The position numbers and the translations under genes were made by a program. Below, one piece after another: positions 34,323 through 43,508 of a DNA stretch of 64,000 nt (positions are counted from its first letter, which is position 1; each line of letters begins with the position of its first letter). This DNA comes from Oligoflexus sp. (GTDB taxonomy: Bacteria; Bdellovibrionota_B; Oligoflexia; Oligoflexales; Oligoflexaceae): contig JACMPP010000020.1 of NCBI GenBank assembly GCA_014377445.1, positions 1 to 64,000 of the forward strand. The letters are read 5' to 3'. The notes beneath the pieces are model-generated. The model did not search any database. It saw only the letters and a list, made by a program, of their open reading frames with translations, and had not been told where the DNA came from.

Positions 34323-35336
34323 TCAAACAAACTGGTAGCGGGAAAAAGCGTCCCAGTCGAGTCGATGGAAAGCTTCATGGTTTTCAGCTTTGTCAAAATG
34401 ATGATAAGCGAGGGCGGCAATCATTGCCGCGTTGTCCCCACAATAACTCAATTGGGGAAAGTGAGTTGACAGCTTCAAACGCGACGCGACCAATTCACGA
34501 AACCTCTGATTGGCGGCGACGCCACCCGCGACCAACAGGCATCGGGCTTTACGGAGCTGACTGGCGGTTTCCAGCTTCCTCACAAGTTGACCCAGAGCCT
34601 CTTCCTGAAAAGCAGCAGCGGCGTTTTTAACGTCCTGCTCACTCATCACCTGCTTATTCCGCAAATTGACCATATAGGTTTTTAAACCTGAGTAGCTGAA
34701 CTGCAGCTTATCCTTCTGCTCCATCATGCGGGGCATGGGAAACGCTTTGGCATCGCCTTCGCGCGCAAGCTTTTCGATCACGGGGCCACCTGGATAGCCG
34801 AGGCCAAAGAGTTTGGCGACTTTGTCGAAAGACTCACCACAGGCATCATCGATGCTGTAGGCCATCAGTTCGAATTCCGTCGGACTTTTCATGTAGTAAA
34901 TATTCGAATGCCCCCCTGATACGACGAGCGCCAGACAGGGGAAAAGCTCTTCCGTGGGCTGCGTAAGCCCAAGCAGGGCGCCGTGAACGTGGGCTTCGAC
35001 ATGATTCACGGGAACGAGTGGGATACCCGATGCGAAGGCCAGGCCTTTCGCATAGGCGATCCCAACCAGCAGGGCTCCGATGAGACCCGGGCCCTGGGTG
35101 ATTGCAATCGCATCGATATCTTTGAGGGTGAAACCAGCTTTTTGCAGCGCTTCATCGACGATGGCGTCGATCACCTGCAAATGCGCCCGCGCTGCGACTT
35201 CAGGGACGACACCACCAAACTTTTGGTGAATGTCGATCTGGGAAAGAACGATCGAGCTGCGAACGGTGCGACCGTTTTCGACAATGGCTGCAGCGGTCTC
35301 GTCGCAGCTTGTCTCAATGCCTAGAATGCGTGTCAT
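34323..35336 (-). CDS. tsaD: tRNA N6-adenosine threonylcarbamoyltransferase TsaD
   Basis: Transfers the threonylcarbamoyl group to A37 of ANN-decoding tRNAs. The ATG at 35336 begins exactly at the conserved TRILGIETSCDETAAAI (337 residues, normal length); a longer frame upstream is not conserved. The metal-binding His pair is in VNHVEAHVHG, and GGHSNIY, DDACGESFDKVAKLFGLGYPGG and AGGVAANQRFR are the family's other hallmark blocks. Essential in most bacteria. It follows the YbgF-like gene by 10 nt. Confidence 0.97.
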   Translation of the reverse strand: MTRILGIETSCDETAAAIVENGRTVRSSIVLSQIDIHQKFGGVVPEVAARAHLQVIDAIVDEALQKAGFTLKDIDAIAITQGPGLIGALLVGIAYAKGLAFASGIPLVPVNHVEAHVHGALLGLTQPTEELFPCLALVVSGGHSNIYYMKSPTEFELMAYSIDDACGESFDKVAKLFGLGYPGGPVIEKLAREGDAKAFPMPRMMEQKDKLQFSYSGLKTYMVNLRNKQVMSEQDVKNAAAAFQEEALGQLVRKLETASQLRKARCLLVAGGVAANQRFRELVASRLKLSTHFPQLSYCGDNAAMIAALAYHHFDKAENHEAFHRLDWDAFSRYQFV

Positions 35337-35346
35337 GAAATACCCT

Positions 35347-36195
35347 TTAGAGCTTGGCGAGCTTTTCTTTAGCCTGCTTTGCTTCTTCCGATTTGCCATA
35401 TTTTTGAATCAGCTCTTGATAATAGATCTTGGCTGTTTCGGAATCACCGAGTTGCTTGAAGCAATCGCCCATACGAAGGAGGGAGAACGACAAGTTTTCA
35501 CTCGGTTTGCTTTCGAGATAGTCGTTGTAGCGAAGAGCGGCGTCACGAACCTGTCCGCTTTTGTAAAAACTTTCGGCCAACATAAACATAGCTTCCTGCT
35601 TAGTCTTTTTGGTCTTGAAAGTGTTGACCAGCTTGTCGCCATGATCCGCGATCAGCTTGTAGTTCTTGTTATCAAAGGCCGTTTTAAGATCCTTGAAAGT
35701 TTTTAGTTTTGCTTCGCTGTCTTTTTTCTCTTTGGCCTCCGGGTCTTTGTCCTGAGACTTTTTTTCGGGTTTTTTAGTTTCTATCGCCTTGTCGATGGCC
35801 GCGATGATTTTGTTTTGGTTTTCTTCAATCGCGTCAATACGAGCTAGGACATCGGCCATACCTTTGGCGCCAGCGGTCTCCTGGGTGCCTTCGACTCCTG
35901 GCAATTGCCCCGTCACGACGCCGACGCGGAGAGCATCGATATCGCCTTTAATGCGTTGTATTTCGATGGATATCTTATCCAAACGTGTCGAGACCGAGGC
36001 TTCCTGACGACTCGATTGAGTCGTGATTTCCTTGCTCTGATTATTGACCTGCCCTTCCATTGCAACCAGTCGAGTTTGAAGCGAAAATATATCATCCTTG
36101 AGTTGTCGCTCTTCGGCCGGAGTAATGCATCCCGTTAATGTCAAAACCAGAGATACGAACAAGCTTATTCCACTGACTGCAGCCGATTTGTTCAT
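35347..36195 (-). CDS. CpoB/YbgF-like coiled-coil TPR lipoprotein
   Basis: 282 residues: lipoprotein signal with LTGC lipobox (Cys ~23), coiled coil ~30-85, Lys/Glu-rich linker ~145-175, and C-terminal TPRs (~176-280; AMFMLAESFYKSGQVRDAALRYNDYLESKP and a second copy). This matches the YbgF/CpoB architecture that works with Tol-Pal and PBP1B in envelope constriction, although no tol-pal genes are in the window and the lipid anchor differs from E. coli CpoB. Two nt separate it from the upstream gene. Confidence 0.83.
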   Translation of the reverse strand: MNKSAAVSGISLFVSLVLTLTGCITPAEERQLKDDIFSLQTRLVAMEGQVNNQSKEITTQSSRQEASVSTRLDKISIEIQRIKGDIDALRVGVVTGQLPGVEGTQETAGAKGMADVLARIDAIEENQNKIIAAIDKAIETKKPEKKSQDKDPEAKEKKDSEAKLKTFKDLKTAFDNKNYKLIADHGDKLVNTFKTKKTKQEAMFMLAESFYKSGQVRDAALRYNDYLESKPSENLSFSLLRMGDCFKQLGDSETAKIYYQELIQKYGKSEEAKQAKEKLAKL

Positions 36196-36196
36196 T

Positions 36197-36658
36197 TTAA
36201 GCCCTTTTCTGCTTCTTGATACTTTCCATGCGCTTCCTTAATATAACAAGACGCCGGAAAAACAAATTAGCCTCTTGCGTCCACAGATCAAAATATGGCC
36301 CGCCGATTTGTAGATCCATTGAAGTGAGCATCAAATCCTCTTTCCAGGTCAAATATTCATTCATCTCGATCGTGAATCCCTGCAACGCGGGTATGACGGC
36401 CTCTTTCGTGCCGCAGGCAGCCTTCGGAGTCGCTTTTTTAGCTGACTTTTCAGGGCTTTGTGCGCCATTATTTTGGGCAACCGTGGCTTCTTGTTCTTGG
36501 AGTGGAGAGCTTTCTCCTGTATCCTTCAAGCTTGTATGCAGGAGTTCGTTACCTGAGTCGTTTTCAGCAACTCCGGCCGTAGACAAGGCATCGGACACTT
36601 CCTGATTATCAGTCGTTTCCTGCGTCAAAAGAGGGTCGTCTTGATGATTTTCTGCCAT
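36197..36658 (-). CDS. Hypothetical protein with acidic N-terminus
   Basis: 153 residues. The first ~85 are low-complexity, rich in Glu, Gln, Ser and Thr; the last ~65 look conserved and helical (ALQGFTIEMNEYLTWKED, DLWTQEANLFFRRLVILRKR). AAAGG lies upstream of the ATG. No family recognised. It opens the run leading to the YbgF-like lipoprotein, tsaD, rsmA and the kinase. Confidence 0.65.
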   Translation of the reverse strand: MAENHQDDPLLTQETTDNQEVSDALSTAGVAENDSGNELLHTSLKDTGESSPLQEQEATVAQNNGAQSPEKSAKKATPKAACGTKEAVIPALQGFTIEMNEYLTWKEDLMLTSMDLQIGGPYFDLWTQEANLFFRRLVILRKRMESIKKQKRA

Positions 36659-36738
36659 TCGTACACCTTTTATTTGGCCGTGAGCTACGGTATCGATTAA
36701 AATTAAAAATATTAGCTGCTTAAGCGGCGAGAGAAACG

Positions 36739-38706
36739 ATGACTGACACGAAAGAAACCATGAAAATTGATGGATCAGACGACGATACTCTTCCCTCGAG
36801 TAATCCTTCGGAAGCTAACGCGTCTGAGTTAACGGGCAATGATTTCCCAGTGGATCCTGCCGCCCCCTTGGCCGCAGCGGTCGAACTCGACGTCGTGATC
36901 GAAGATGAGGAAGAAGAGAAACCTCTCGTCGAAGAAGCGCTGGTCGCAGCCGAGGCCTTCGAAGAACTTGGACTAGCCGCTCCTTTGATGGCTGCCATTC
37001 AACAGTTGAACTGGACGAAGCCGACCTTGATCCAAGGTCTCTGCCTTCCCCTGACAACCAAAGGTCAGGACCTCGCCGGTTTCTCACAAACTGGTACGGG
37101 TAAAACCGGGGTCTTCCTTATCACTATCGCGCACCAGATTCTGAAGATGCGCGAAGCCGGTGTCGACGACAGCAAAGAACCGAAAGCCATCATCCTGGCT
37201 CCGACCCGAGAACTGGCCGTTCAGATCAGCAGCGATGCCGAACTTCTCTTCAACCAACTGAATATATCGTCTATGGCGGTGTACGGCGGCGTTGATTATG
37301 AAAAGCAGGCGCAAACGATTCGTGCCGGTATCGATGTCATCGTCGCCACACCCGGTCGCTTGAAAGATTATTTCCAAAAGAAAATCTTCACGACTAAAGA
37401 CTGCTGCCTCTTCATCTGCGATGAAGCGGACCGTATGCTCGATATGGGCTTTATCGATGATGTAGAGTACTTCCTATCGAAACTAAGTCCTGATACTCAA
37501 AAAATGCTTTTCTCCGCGACCACCAATGAGAAGGTCAAAGAGCTCGCATTTGAGTATCTTGAAAGTCCAAAATACATTTCCGCCAACCCGGAAATCATGA
37601 CTCCTGAGCGTATCAAGCAATTCGCGGTTATCTGCGAATCGACTGAGAAGCTACGCGTCATGCTCGGTCTTCTCCGTGAGCATCAGCCGGTCTGTGCTGT
37701 TATTTTCACGAATACGAAGATTGTGGCAGAATGGCTTCAGTACAAACTGAACAACAACGGAATCGAAGTCGATTTGATCACCGGCGACCTTCCTCAAACG
37801 AAGCGTATCGCACTCGTTCAGCGCATTAAGAACAACGAAGTGAAGGCACTGATCGCAACCGATGTCGCAAGCCGTGGTTTGCACATCTCTAGCATCACCC
37901 ATGTCTATAACTTCGATCTACCCGACGATGCCGCGAACTATGTTCACCGCATCGGTCGTACCGCACGTGCCGGCGCGGAAGGTTCTGCTTATTCTTTGGT
38001 TTGCGAAGACTACGGTCACAACCTCCTCGCGATCCAGAAGTACCTAGGCGAGAACATTCCCATCAATACATATTGGTTCTCTGACGAGTTTCTTCAAATT
38101 GAAGACAAGGCAGGCAACCCTTACAAGGATTCGAATTTCAAGGGCAATCGCATGAAGGACGAGGAATCCCGGCGGTCAGGTGGCCGTCCAGAAGGTGGAA
38201 GATCTCAGCAAGGCAGCTCTCGCGGTCCCCGCAGTGAAGGCGAAGGAAGAGGAGCTAGCGGAAGCGGAAGTTCGAGCGGACGCCCTCAAGGCGGACGCGG
38301 ACCTAGAAGCGACCGTCCCGAAGAGAACAAGCAAGGTGCTCGCGGACCAAGGGGCGATCGTTCGGCAAGACCGGAACGTTCGGAAGGTGATCGTGAAAGG
38401 TCGCAGCCGGGCGCACAGGCTAAGCAGGGCGGACCACAGGCGAGCGGGCAACCCCGTGGTGAACGCCGTCCGCACAAAAAAGCGCACATGGCAGATGCCC
38501 CGCAAGGAGCACTATCCACAGATCGAAGTGTCAAACGGGAAGTTGTCGGTGCCAATCAACCTGGCGGAGAGAGAAAACTCAAAGTTCTCGCCCCTGCAGG
38601 TCCGATTATCAAACCGGTTCAGCCCATCAAAAGGCAGCAGGAATCGAACTCGCTTCTTGGGCTCTTTAAAAAAATCTTCTCCGTATTTTTCAAAAGCAAG
38701 AAATAA
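36739..38706 (+). CDS. DEAD-box RNA helicase with long acidic and RG-rich tails
   Basis: ATP-dependent RNA helicase, 655 residues. An acidic extension (1-72) precedes the Q motif (FEELGLAAPLMAAI ~74-87, with the Gln in PTLIQG). Core motifs: SQTGTGKTG (116-124), APTRELAVQ (154-162), TPGRL, ICDEADRML (226-234), FSATTNEKV (258-266), then helicase C with HRIGRTARAG (~405). From ~470 to 620 it is a Gly/Arg/Ser/Gln-rich tail likely to bind RNA, as in RhlE and cold-adapted helicases. The stop overlaps the convergent ATPase gene by 17 nt. Confidence 0.94.
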   Translation: MTDTKETMKIDGSDDDTLPSSNPSEANASELTGNDFPVDPAAPLAAAVELDVVIEDEEEEKPLVEEALVAAEAFEELGLAAPLMAAIQQLNWTKPTLIQGLCLPLTTKGQDLAGFSQTGTGKTGVFLITIAHQILKMREAGVDDSKEPKAIILAPTRELAVQISSDAELLFNQLNISSMAVYGGVDYEKQAQTIRAGIDVIVATPGRLKDYFQKKIFTTKDCCLFICDEADRMLDMGFIDDVEYFLSKLSPDTQKMLFSATTNEKVKELAFEYLESPKYISANPEIMTPERIKQFAVICESTEKLRVMLGLLREHQPVCAVIFTNTKIVAEWLQYKLNNNGIEVDLITGDLPQTKRIALVQRIKNNEVKALIATDVASRGLHISSITHVYNFDLPDDAANYVHRIGRTARAGAEGSAYSLVCEDYGHNLLAIQKYLGENIPINTYWFSDEFLQIEDKAGNPYKDSNFKGNRMKDEESRRSGGRPEGGRSQQGSSRGPRSEGEGRGASGSGSSSGRPQGGRGPRSDRPEENKQGARGPRGDRSARPERSEGDRERSQPGAQAKQGGPQASGQPRGERRPHKKAHMADAPQGALSTDRSVKREVVGANQPGGERKLKVLAPAGPIIKPVQPIKRQQESNSLLGLFKKIFSVFFKSKK

Positions 38707-39601
38707 TTCCTGCATCTGTGAACTGCCAAAGCCCTCGGAAACGAGGACTTTGGCGGCTTAGCACTACGACCAGAGCCGAATGGGAGACCAAAATCTCCTC
38801 CCATTCCTCGCGGCTCGCCGCACCCAGTTCAGCCAATCGCCAGGGCAACTCTTCCGCGTTTGCGGCATGAATCGTTGTCCACACCGAGGCATGACCAGCC
38901 AATAGCGCTCGTTTGTAGGCGAATATTTCTTCACGCCTTAATTCCCCGATGATCATTCGATCCGGCCTAAGCCTTAAAAGCTCGTCGATGAGATATTCGA
39001 GACTGACAGAGCCTTCACCGGAGAGGTTGGCCGACTGTGCGCAGAGTCTTATCCATCGCGGGGAAAGTTTCGGGACTTCCGGGATTTGTTCGAGGATCGC
39101 GAGACGCTCTTCCGCCGCACAGTGCAAAAGCGCACTAACCATGAAACTTGTTTTGCCGGATCCGGTCGGGCCCATAACAAAGACGGGATGGTGGGAATCA
39201 AGATACTTCAAAGCGGATTCCTGCTCGGCATCGGGCAGGAAATCACTGAGGCAAAACTCACCAAGGCGATGCCGGCGCACGCTTAGCAGCAGACCATCGC
39301 GAGCGACAGGTGCAAGAAGTCCGTGCCAGCGATAATGCCTGACACCGCTCTCGGCATTCACGCTGAAACATCCTCCTGCAGCGGGCTGCATCGGGTCCCA
39401 GCGAACGCCTTGGCTGTAGGCAAAGTCCTGAAGCTTGGCGATCGAATATCCGCTTAGAGGCGAAGTCTGATAACACTTCACATCGCCGGCAATTGTGCAC
39501 AGCGATTCGAAGCCATCAAAAAGCAGTTCGTCTATTCGGGAATCGTTTAGAAAGAGTTCGTCGATGAAGCTTTCGAAAGACAGGGAAGATGAAGCAGGCA
39601 T
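38690..39601 (-). CDS. CpaF/VirB11-like secretion ATPase (solitary)
   Basis: 303 residues from the ATG at 39601 (a TTG at 39613 is an alternative). The N-terminal domain (~1-135) is short and the ATPase domain has Walker A VMGPTGSGKTS, the Asp-box-like ILEQIPEVPKL, Walker B RLRPDRMIIGELRREE and a His-box WTTIHAANAEE. The LRPDR-x-I-x-GELR pattern is typical of CpaF/TadA and VirB11/TrbB families. No other pilus or secretion genes are adjacent; instead smg-like and dprA genes precede it. Confidence 0.86.
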   Translation of the reverse strand: MPASSSLSFESFIDELFLNDSRIDELLFDGFESLCTIAGDVKCYQTSPLSGYSIAKLQDFAYSQGVRWDPMQPAAGGCFSVNAESGVRHYRWHGLLAPVARDGLLLSVRRHRLGEFCLSDFLPDAEQESALKYLDSHHPVFVMGPTGSGKTSFMVSALLHCAAEERLAILEQIPEVPKLSPRWIRLCAQSANLSGEGSVSLEYLIDELLRLRPDRMIIGELRREEIFAYKRALLAGHASVWTTIHAANAEELPWRLAELGAASREEWEEILVSHSALVVVLSRQSPRFRGLWQFTDAGIISCF

Positions 39602-39677
39602 GGAAACACTCAAGGCGAAGTAAGGTCAATGAAACGACCTAGAACGACACGATTGAGCCTACTCGGCATGCAGGATT

Positions 39678-40175
39678 CTAACAGTAGTATTCGGGGACAC
39701 AGACTTTGAACATTTCCAGAAAGTCGGTTTCGGCCGTTCCTGGAAGGACAGAAGTGAAAATCTCGGCGAGGAGATTGGATACTTCTTCATCATCCCAATC
39801 ACGGGTATCGATAACGCGCGCGCCTTCGAGCATTCTTTCAATAATATCGTTGGAAAGAATTCCCTTGTGACGGCAGAGTTCGAGCTTCGACCAAATGCGT
39901 TTGGAGAAACACACGCGTTCCATAGGATGAGGAATGCGGACGCCATCGCCCTGTGTCTGGAGCATAGCGAGGGATTCGACAACAGTTCCGGAATTGACTG
40001 CTTTTTCTACCCAGTCGCAGGCCTTTTCGATATCATGACTCGAAAATCCAGCATCTAAGAGTTCGTCCCGAACGTAGCGCTCTGTCAGCTCTAGCTCGTC
40101 GTATCCGTAGATAACGAGCTCGGCCATGGCTTGAACCACGACCCACCAAGCTGTTCCCGAAGTGACACTATCCAT
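39678..40175 (-). CDS. Smg/DUF494-family protein
   Basis: 165 residues, soluble and acidic. The N-terminal part (VIYGYDELELTERYVRDELLDAGFSSHDIEKACDWVEK, quoted in pieces: LTERYVRDELLDAGF and DIEKACDWVEK) fits the Smg family, whose genes usually sit next to dprA, exactly as here. Function of Smg is not established. The ATG at 40175 has GAGGA six bases upstream. It ends 76 nt before the CpaF-like ATPase start. Confidence 0.78.
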   Translation of the reverse strand: MDSVTSGTAWWVVVQAMAELVIYGYDELELTERYVRDELLDAGFSSHDIEKACDWVEKAVNSGTVVESLAMLQTQGDGVRIPHPMERVCFSKRIWSKLELCRHKGILSNDIIERMLEGARVIDTRDWDDEEVSNLLAEIFTSVLPGTAETDFLEMFKVCVPEYYC

Positions 40176-40315
40176 GCGCACTCCTCAATCGTAGAAGCTA
40201 GGTCCGCTGTTCGGACTGGTTTAGCTTTTTAAGATGTGTTCTGTGTGATCTTCATATTAGCCTAAATCTTCTCCGTACAGAAAGCAAAATAAACATGGAT
40301 CCCCGAGTGGAACGA

Positions 40316-41263
40316 CTAGTCCATGAGAACGAGACTCAGAAAGTCTTCTGTCGAATGAAAAGGCACTGCGCCCTCTTCCAAAATTCGCCTGGAACCCTCC
40401 GCCCGAACATCATCGCTTTCATGCCTAAGCACATAGACTTCACGGCCTTGCTCCAAGGCATAAGACGCTGTGTTGAGCGCCCCGGACCTCTCCGCGGCCT
40501 GCATCAGCACGAGAGAGCTGGAAAGCCCGGCGATAATACGATTTCGAACCGGGAAATCCATGGGTCTTGCGGGATATTCCCAAAGCCTTTCGCTCACCAG
40601 AAGAGCGCCCTGGCCTTCCAGTCGTTCAAAGAGACTATGGAGACACTGGGGATAGAGTTTGGCTAGACCGCCGGCAAAGACGACGATCGTCGGAACGGGG
40701 AGAAGTTCGCTGTCAAGCGCACCAAGGTGAGCCGCTGCATCACAACCAATCGCCCCACCACTGACGACGACTCGTCCCGTTTGCGCCAGGGCAAGGGCGA
40801 GTGAACGTGCTTCTTGAAAAGCAAAGTCGGATGCTTTTCTCGAGCCGACGAGACAGAGTTTGGATCTTTGGAAGAGACTTAAGCTCCCTTTGCAGGTCAA
40901 ACATGCCGGGGGATCGGGAATGTGCTTGAGCAAATAGGGGTATTGGGGGTGATAGTAGTCGATCAAAACGGCGTCATGCATCTTGATTTGAAGCAGATTA
41001 TCAAAGATGACAGTCGCCAGCCCCACTTCGCTCATATTGAGTTTGAGCAGGATTCGTACCCAGGCCGAAGGGGAGGCGCCGAGGCGTTGTTCCTCGATAT
41101 AGTTTCGCCAATCGGCAAGTGTTAACTCAAAAGGATCGATGCGATCGCTTTCGGACGGCCTGGCGTTCACCATGGGAAGAGGTAGGGGAACTGGCAACCA
41201 TTTGTAGGCGAGTTGCGATACGGCATGGGTGATAATAGCTTCGACTTGCAGAGTAAAATGCAT
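40316..41263 (-). CDS. dprA: DNA processing protein DprA
   Basis: Binds incoming single-stranded DNA in natural transformation and loads RecA. The ATG at 41263 (315 residues) follows GGGAGGA. The Rossmann-like DNA_processg_A domain contains LCLVGSRKASDFAFQEAR, VVVSGGAIGCDAAAHLGAL, TIVVFAGGLAKLYPQ and FPVRNRIIAGLS, all diagnostic. An N-terminal ~110-residue part is poorly conserved, and the C-terminal winged helix of some DprA proteins is absent. A strong hairpin abuts its SD. Confidence 0.93.
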   Translation of the reverse strand: MHFTLQVEAIITHAVSQLAYKWLPVPLPLPMVNARPSESDRIDPFELTLADWRNYIEEQRLGASPSAWVRILLKLNMSEVGLATVIFDNLLQIKMHDAVLIDYYHPQYPYLLKHIPDPPACLTCKGSLSLFQRSKLCLVGSRKASDFAFQEARSLALALAQTGRVVVSGGAIGCDAAAHLGALDSELLPVPTIVVFAGGLAKLYPQCLHSLFERLEGQGALLVSERLWEYPARPMDFPVRNRIIAGLSSSLVLMQAAERSGALNTASYALEQGREVYVLRHESDDVRAEGSRRILEEGAVPFHSTEDFLSLVLMD

Positions 41264-41274
41264 AGACTGTCCTC

Positions 41275-41301
41275 CCTTGCCTCGCAATTTAGCGAGCAAG
41301 G
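41275..41301. other. Hairpin touching the dprA ribosome-binding site
   Basis: CCTTG-C-CTCGC (41275-41285) pairs with GCGAGCAAGG (41292-41301) with one bulged base. On the minus transcript it lies directly upstream of and overlaps by two bases the SD at 41270-41276. It may be a weak terminator or affect dprA translation; no U-tract follows. Confidence 0.5.
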
Positions 41302-41337
41302 ACAAAGGAAGACAGGGACATAATCTGGGAGATAAAA

Positions 41338-42699
41338 TTAGGGAGCGATACGATCGCCAAGACGGACTTCGAAGGAGTCGTGGGTCAGATAACCAAGGGC
41401 CGCGGCACCGGAACTATCAAGGATGTAAACGTGAGCCACCTTGCTGTCTGTATCAGGCAATGTCGACCGCATGGCAGTCGAGGCCACGACCTTCACATTC
41501 TGGATGATGTTATAGGTCTCTTTTTCTTTGAGTTTGCCTTCCGTCTGGTTGATGAACACAAAATCACCGCGACCGCCGATATTGCTTGACGATTCTGTGA
41601 ATCCCACGACTTCCTGTTGAAGCCCTTTGCCTTCGGGACTCGGTTTTGAGGGAACGCGTCTCTTAACGGAGCGATAGGAAATCAGGATGTCGCCAGGTTC
41701 AATTCCAGCTCGATTGAAAAGGACAGACCCTTTGAAGACATCTTCGTCATTGTTGTCCTGCGTATCAATCTTAAGCTGAGCGATGAAGTTATAACGCAGG
41801 CCGATCTTATCGCCGGAAGGATTTTTTACAACCTCTCCTTTACGAACGACCGAGTAGGTCGTGCCCACTTTCAGGCCATCCAATTGCTTAATGATCGCCT
41901 GCTGCCCTTTGTCCATCAGGATCGAACCGGCCGAACCGCCGACAATCCTCCCTAGCTCCTCAAACTCTTCATCCACCACAAAGGCCGGAATCAGCACTGA
42001 TTTGCTGTCAAGGTTAAACCGTCCGCCGGCTTCGATGAACATCGCATCGATTTCTGCGAAAGATTTGAGTTCATCAGGATTGAGCAGTTTCATGTTCTCA
42101 GGAATTTCCGAGCGCATAAGCATGCCGCCGATATCCTCGCGCACCAGTTCTGCCTCAACGACTTTGCCTTTTGCGACAGGCAAAATATCATCTTCGGTGA
42201 TTACTTGAAGGAAGGGCGGGCTCTCATTGTCGCCCGCATAGAAGCGCAGGCGCATACCGGGATAAACAAAGTGCGGGTTGGTGATAGTGGGGTTGAAAGC
42301 CCAGAGTTTTGGCCAATAGTTGGCTTCGTCGATCAACTGATCACAGATGTCAAAGAGCGTATCGCCTTCTTGTACCGAATACTCTTCGGGCGCTTCGCCC
42401 GATGCAAGATTTCTCAGGGTTCCCGGATTGGGGGAGGCCCCTGCGAAAAGATTGGGTTCGTTAATTTTTTTGATATGGCTGCGTATATCGATCGCTTCGG
42501 TGACCGCGCTGTCGCTGACCGGGCGCGAGACATCTGGATGCGCCGTCGCGGGCTTAACAGGGACTGCCGGTTTATCTTTCGCCATGGCATTCGCTTCGAT
42601 ATTTTCGCCCAGGGATTCAAGATCCTCAAGCGTGGGCTCCTGCGCAAAACTTGAGCCATTGATCCAAAGACTACCAAGCAAGAGAGCGGTAAATCTCAT
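41338..42699 (-). CDS. LysM-domain exported protein
   Basis: 453 residues; signal peptide ~1-19 (cut near SSFAQ). One LysM module at ~105-155 (YSVQEGDTLFDICDQL ... PGMRLRFY) should bind peptidoglycan. The rest, ~160-453, is a beta-rich region without recognised domain. The start has AAGGAG located inside the end of the preceding TPR gene, with ATGA stop/start overlap. The neighbours (TPR lipoprotein, dprA) suggest an envelope role. Confidence 0.85.
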   Translation of the reverse strand: MRFTALLLGSLWINGSSFAQEPTLEDLESLGENIEANAMAKDKPAVPVKPATAHPDVSRPVSDSAVTEAIDIRSHIKKINEPNLFAGASPNPGTLRNLASGEAPEEYSVQEGDTLFDICDQLIDEANYWPKLWAFNPTITNPHFVYPGMRLRFYAGDNESPPFLQVITEDDILPVAKGKVVEAELVREDIGGMLMRSEIPENMKLLNPDELKSFAEIDAMFIEAGGRFNLDSKSVLIPAFVVDEEFEELGRIVGGSAGSILMDKGQQAIIKQLDGLKVGTTYSVVRKGEVVKNPSGDKIGLRYNFIAQLKIDTQDNNDEDVFKGSVLFNRAGIEPGDILISYRSVKRRVPSKPSPEGKGLQQEVVGFTESSSNIGGRGDFVFINQTEGKLKEKETYNIIQNVKVVASTAMRSTLPDTDSKVAHVYILDSSGAAALGYLTHDSFEVRLGDRIAP

Positions 42700-43499
42700 A
42701 GCTTCTCCTTCATTCGCTGGATTTCGGCTTTCGCCATTTCACCAAGGTCACGATCCGGGTTGTCATCGAGGATTTTTTGGAATTGTTCGAGAGCCCTTTG
42801 ATTGAGCCCCCGGCTCTCTTCGATTTTAGCCAGATAGAAAGCGGCATGATTATTCCAAGGATTGCTTGGATAGCGCTCGCGGAAAGCCGTGAAGCTTTCT
42901 TCAGAGAGCTTATATTCTTTCAGGTAGAACCAGCTAAGACCGACCCAATAGTGGTGACTGCCTTCGGTGATCGAATCATCGAATTTTGCACCGATGTCGT
43001 TAAAAGCGACAATAGCCTGACCATAGTTCGCCCGATTGAATTTATCCTGAGCCGCCTGAAGAAGCTTACGATATTGCTCGCGGTCATGGCTGACCTCAGC
43101 TTTTGGGACCGGCGGGGTTGCAACCTGAAGTTTGAGTTCGCTTTCTTCGACAGCATTCACATTCGCGTTCGCATTTAATTTCGTTTTTGTATGCGTGGGT
43201 AACCTGGACTTGGGACGCTCATCCTCGGCCTTCAGTTCGTCAGGGATTATGCCGAGCGTCAACGCCTTTTCGAGGAGCTTGCTTCTTTCCTTTTGCTGAA
43301 TCAATTGCGTCTCAAGGTCATCGACCTTCGACCACAGTTGAGCCACACGCAGTTCCAGCGCATCGATAGGCGTGACCTTCGGCTGATCCTTGCCCCTCGG
43401 ATTCGATGTAATTTCAGTGCTTCCAGGTTCTGAATCGCCTCCGAAGAGGCTGCTGCAGGAACTTAAGAGCATGGCGAAAATAAGGACGAATAAAGGCAT
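42696..43499 (-). CDS. TPR lipoprotein (YbgF/BamD-like)
   Basis: 267 residues. Lipoprotein signal with LLSSC (Cys ~15), predicted coiled coil ~48-80 (LRVAQLWSKVDDLETQLIQQ), linker, then TPR-like helices ~140-265 (YGQAIVAFNDIGAKF, HYWVGLSWFYLKEYKLSEES, NPWNNHAAFYLAKIEESRGL). Organisation parallels the lipoprotein at 35347-36195, so the two may be paralogs. Coupled to the LysM gene by a 4-nt overlap. Confidence 0.82.
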   Translation of the reverse strand: MPLFVLIFAMLLSSCSSLFGGDSEPGSTEITSNPRGKDQPKVTPIDALELRVAQLWSKVDDLETQLIQQKERSKLLEKALTLGIIPDELKAEDERPKSRLPTHTKTKLNANANVNAVEESELKLQVATPPVPKAEVSHDREQYRKLLQAAQDKFNRANYGQAIVAFNDIGAKFDDSITEGSHHYWVGLSWFYLKEYKLSEESFTAFRERYPSNPWNNHAAFYLAKIEESRGLNQRALEQFQKILDDNPDRDLGEMAKAEIQRMKEKL

Positions 43500-43508
43500 A
43501 GGTATCCT

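Noticed and set aside
33212-34630. 472-codon open frame on the plus strand
   Set aside because: It is entirely antisense to rsmA, the end of tsaD and the start of the kinase gene, all of which have conserved motifs; composition is that of a mirror frame.
38630-38660. tRNA T-arm-like sequence on the minus strand
   Set aside because: It lies inside the helicase coding sequence and no acceptor, D or anticodon arms surround it.
38180-38761. 193-codon frame overlapping the helicase tail
   Set aside because: The Gly/Arg/Ser-rich low-complexity tail keeps several frames open by composition; no start site.
40182-40315. Stem AGCTA...TAGCT followed by Ts at about 40196-40231
   Set aside because: A T-tract exists only on the plus strand, where no gene ends; likely coincidental within the dprA-smg gap.
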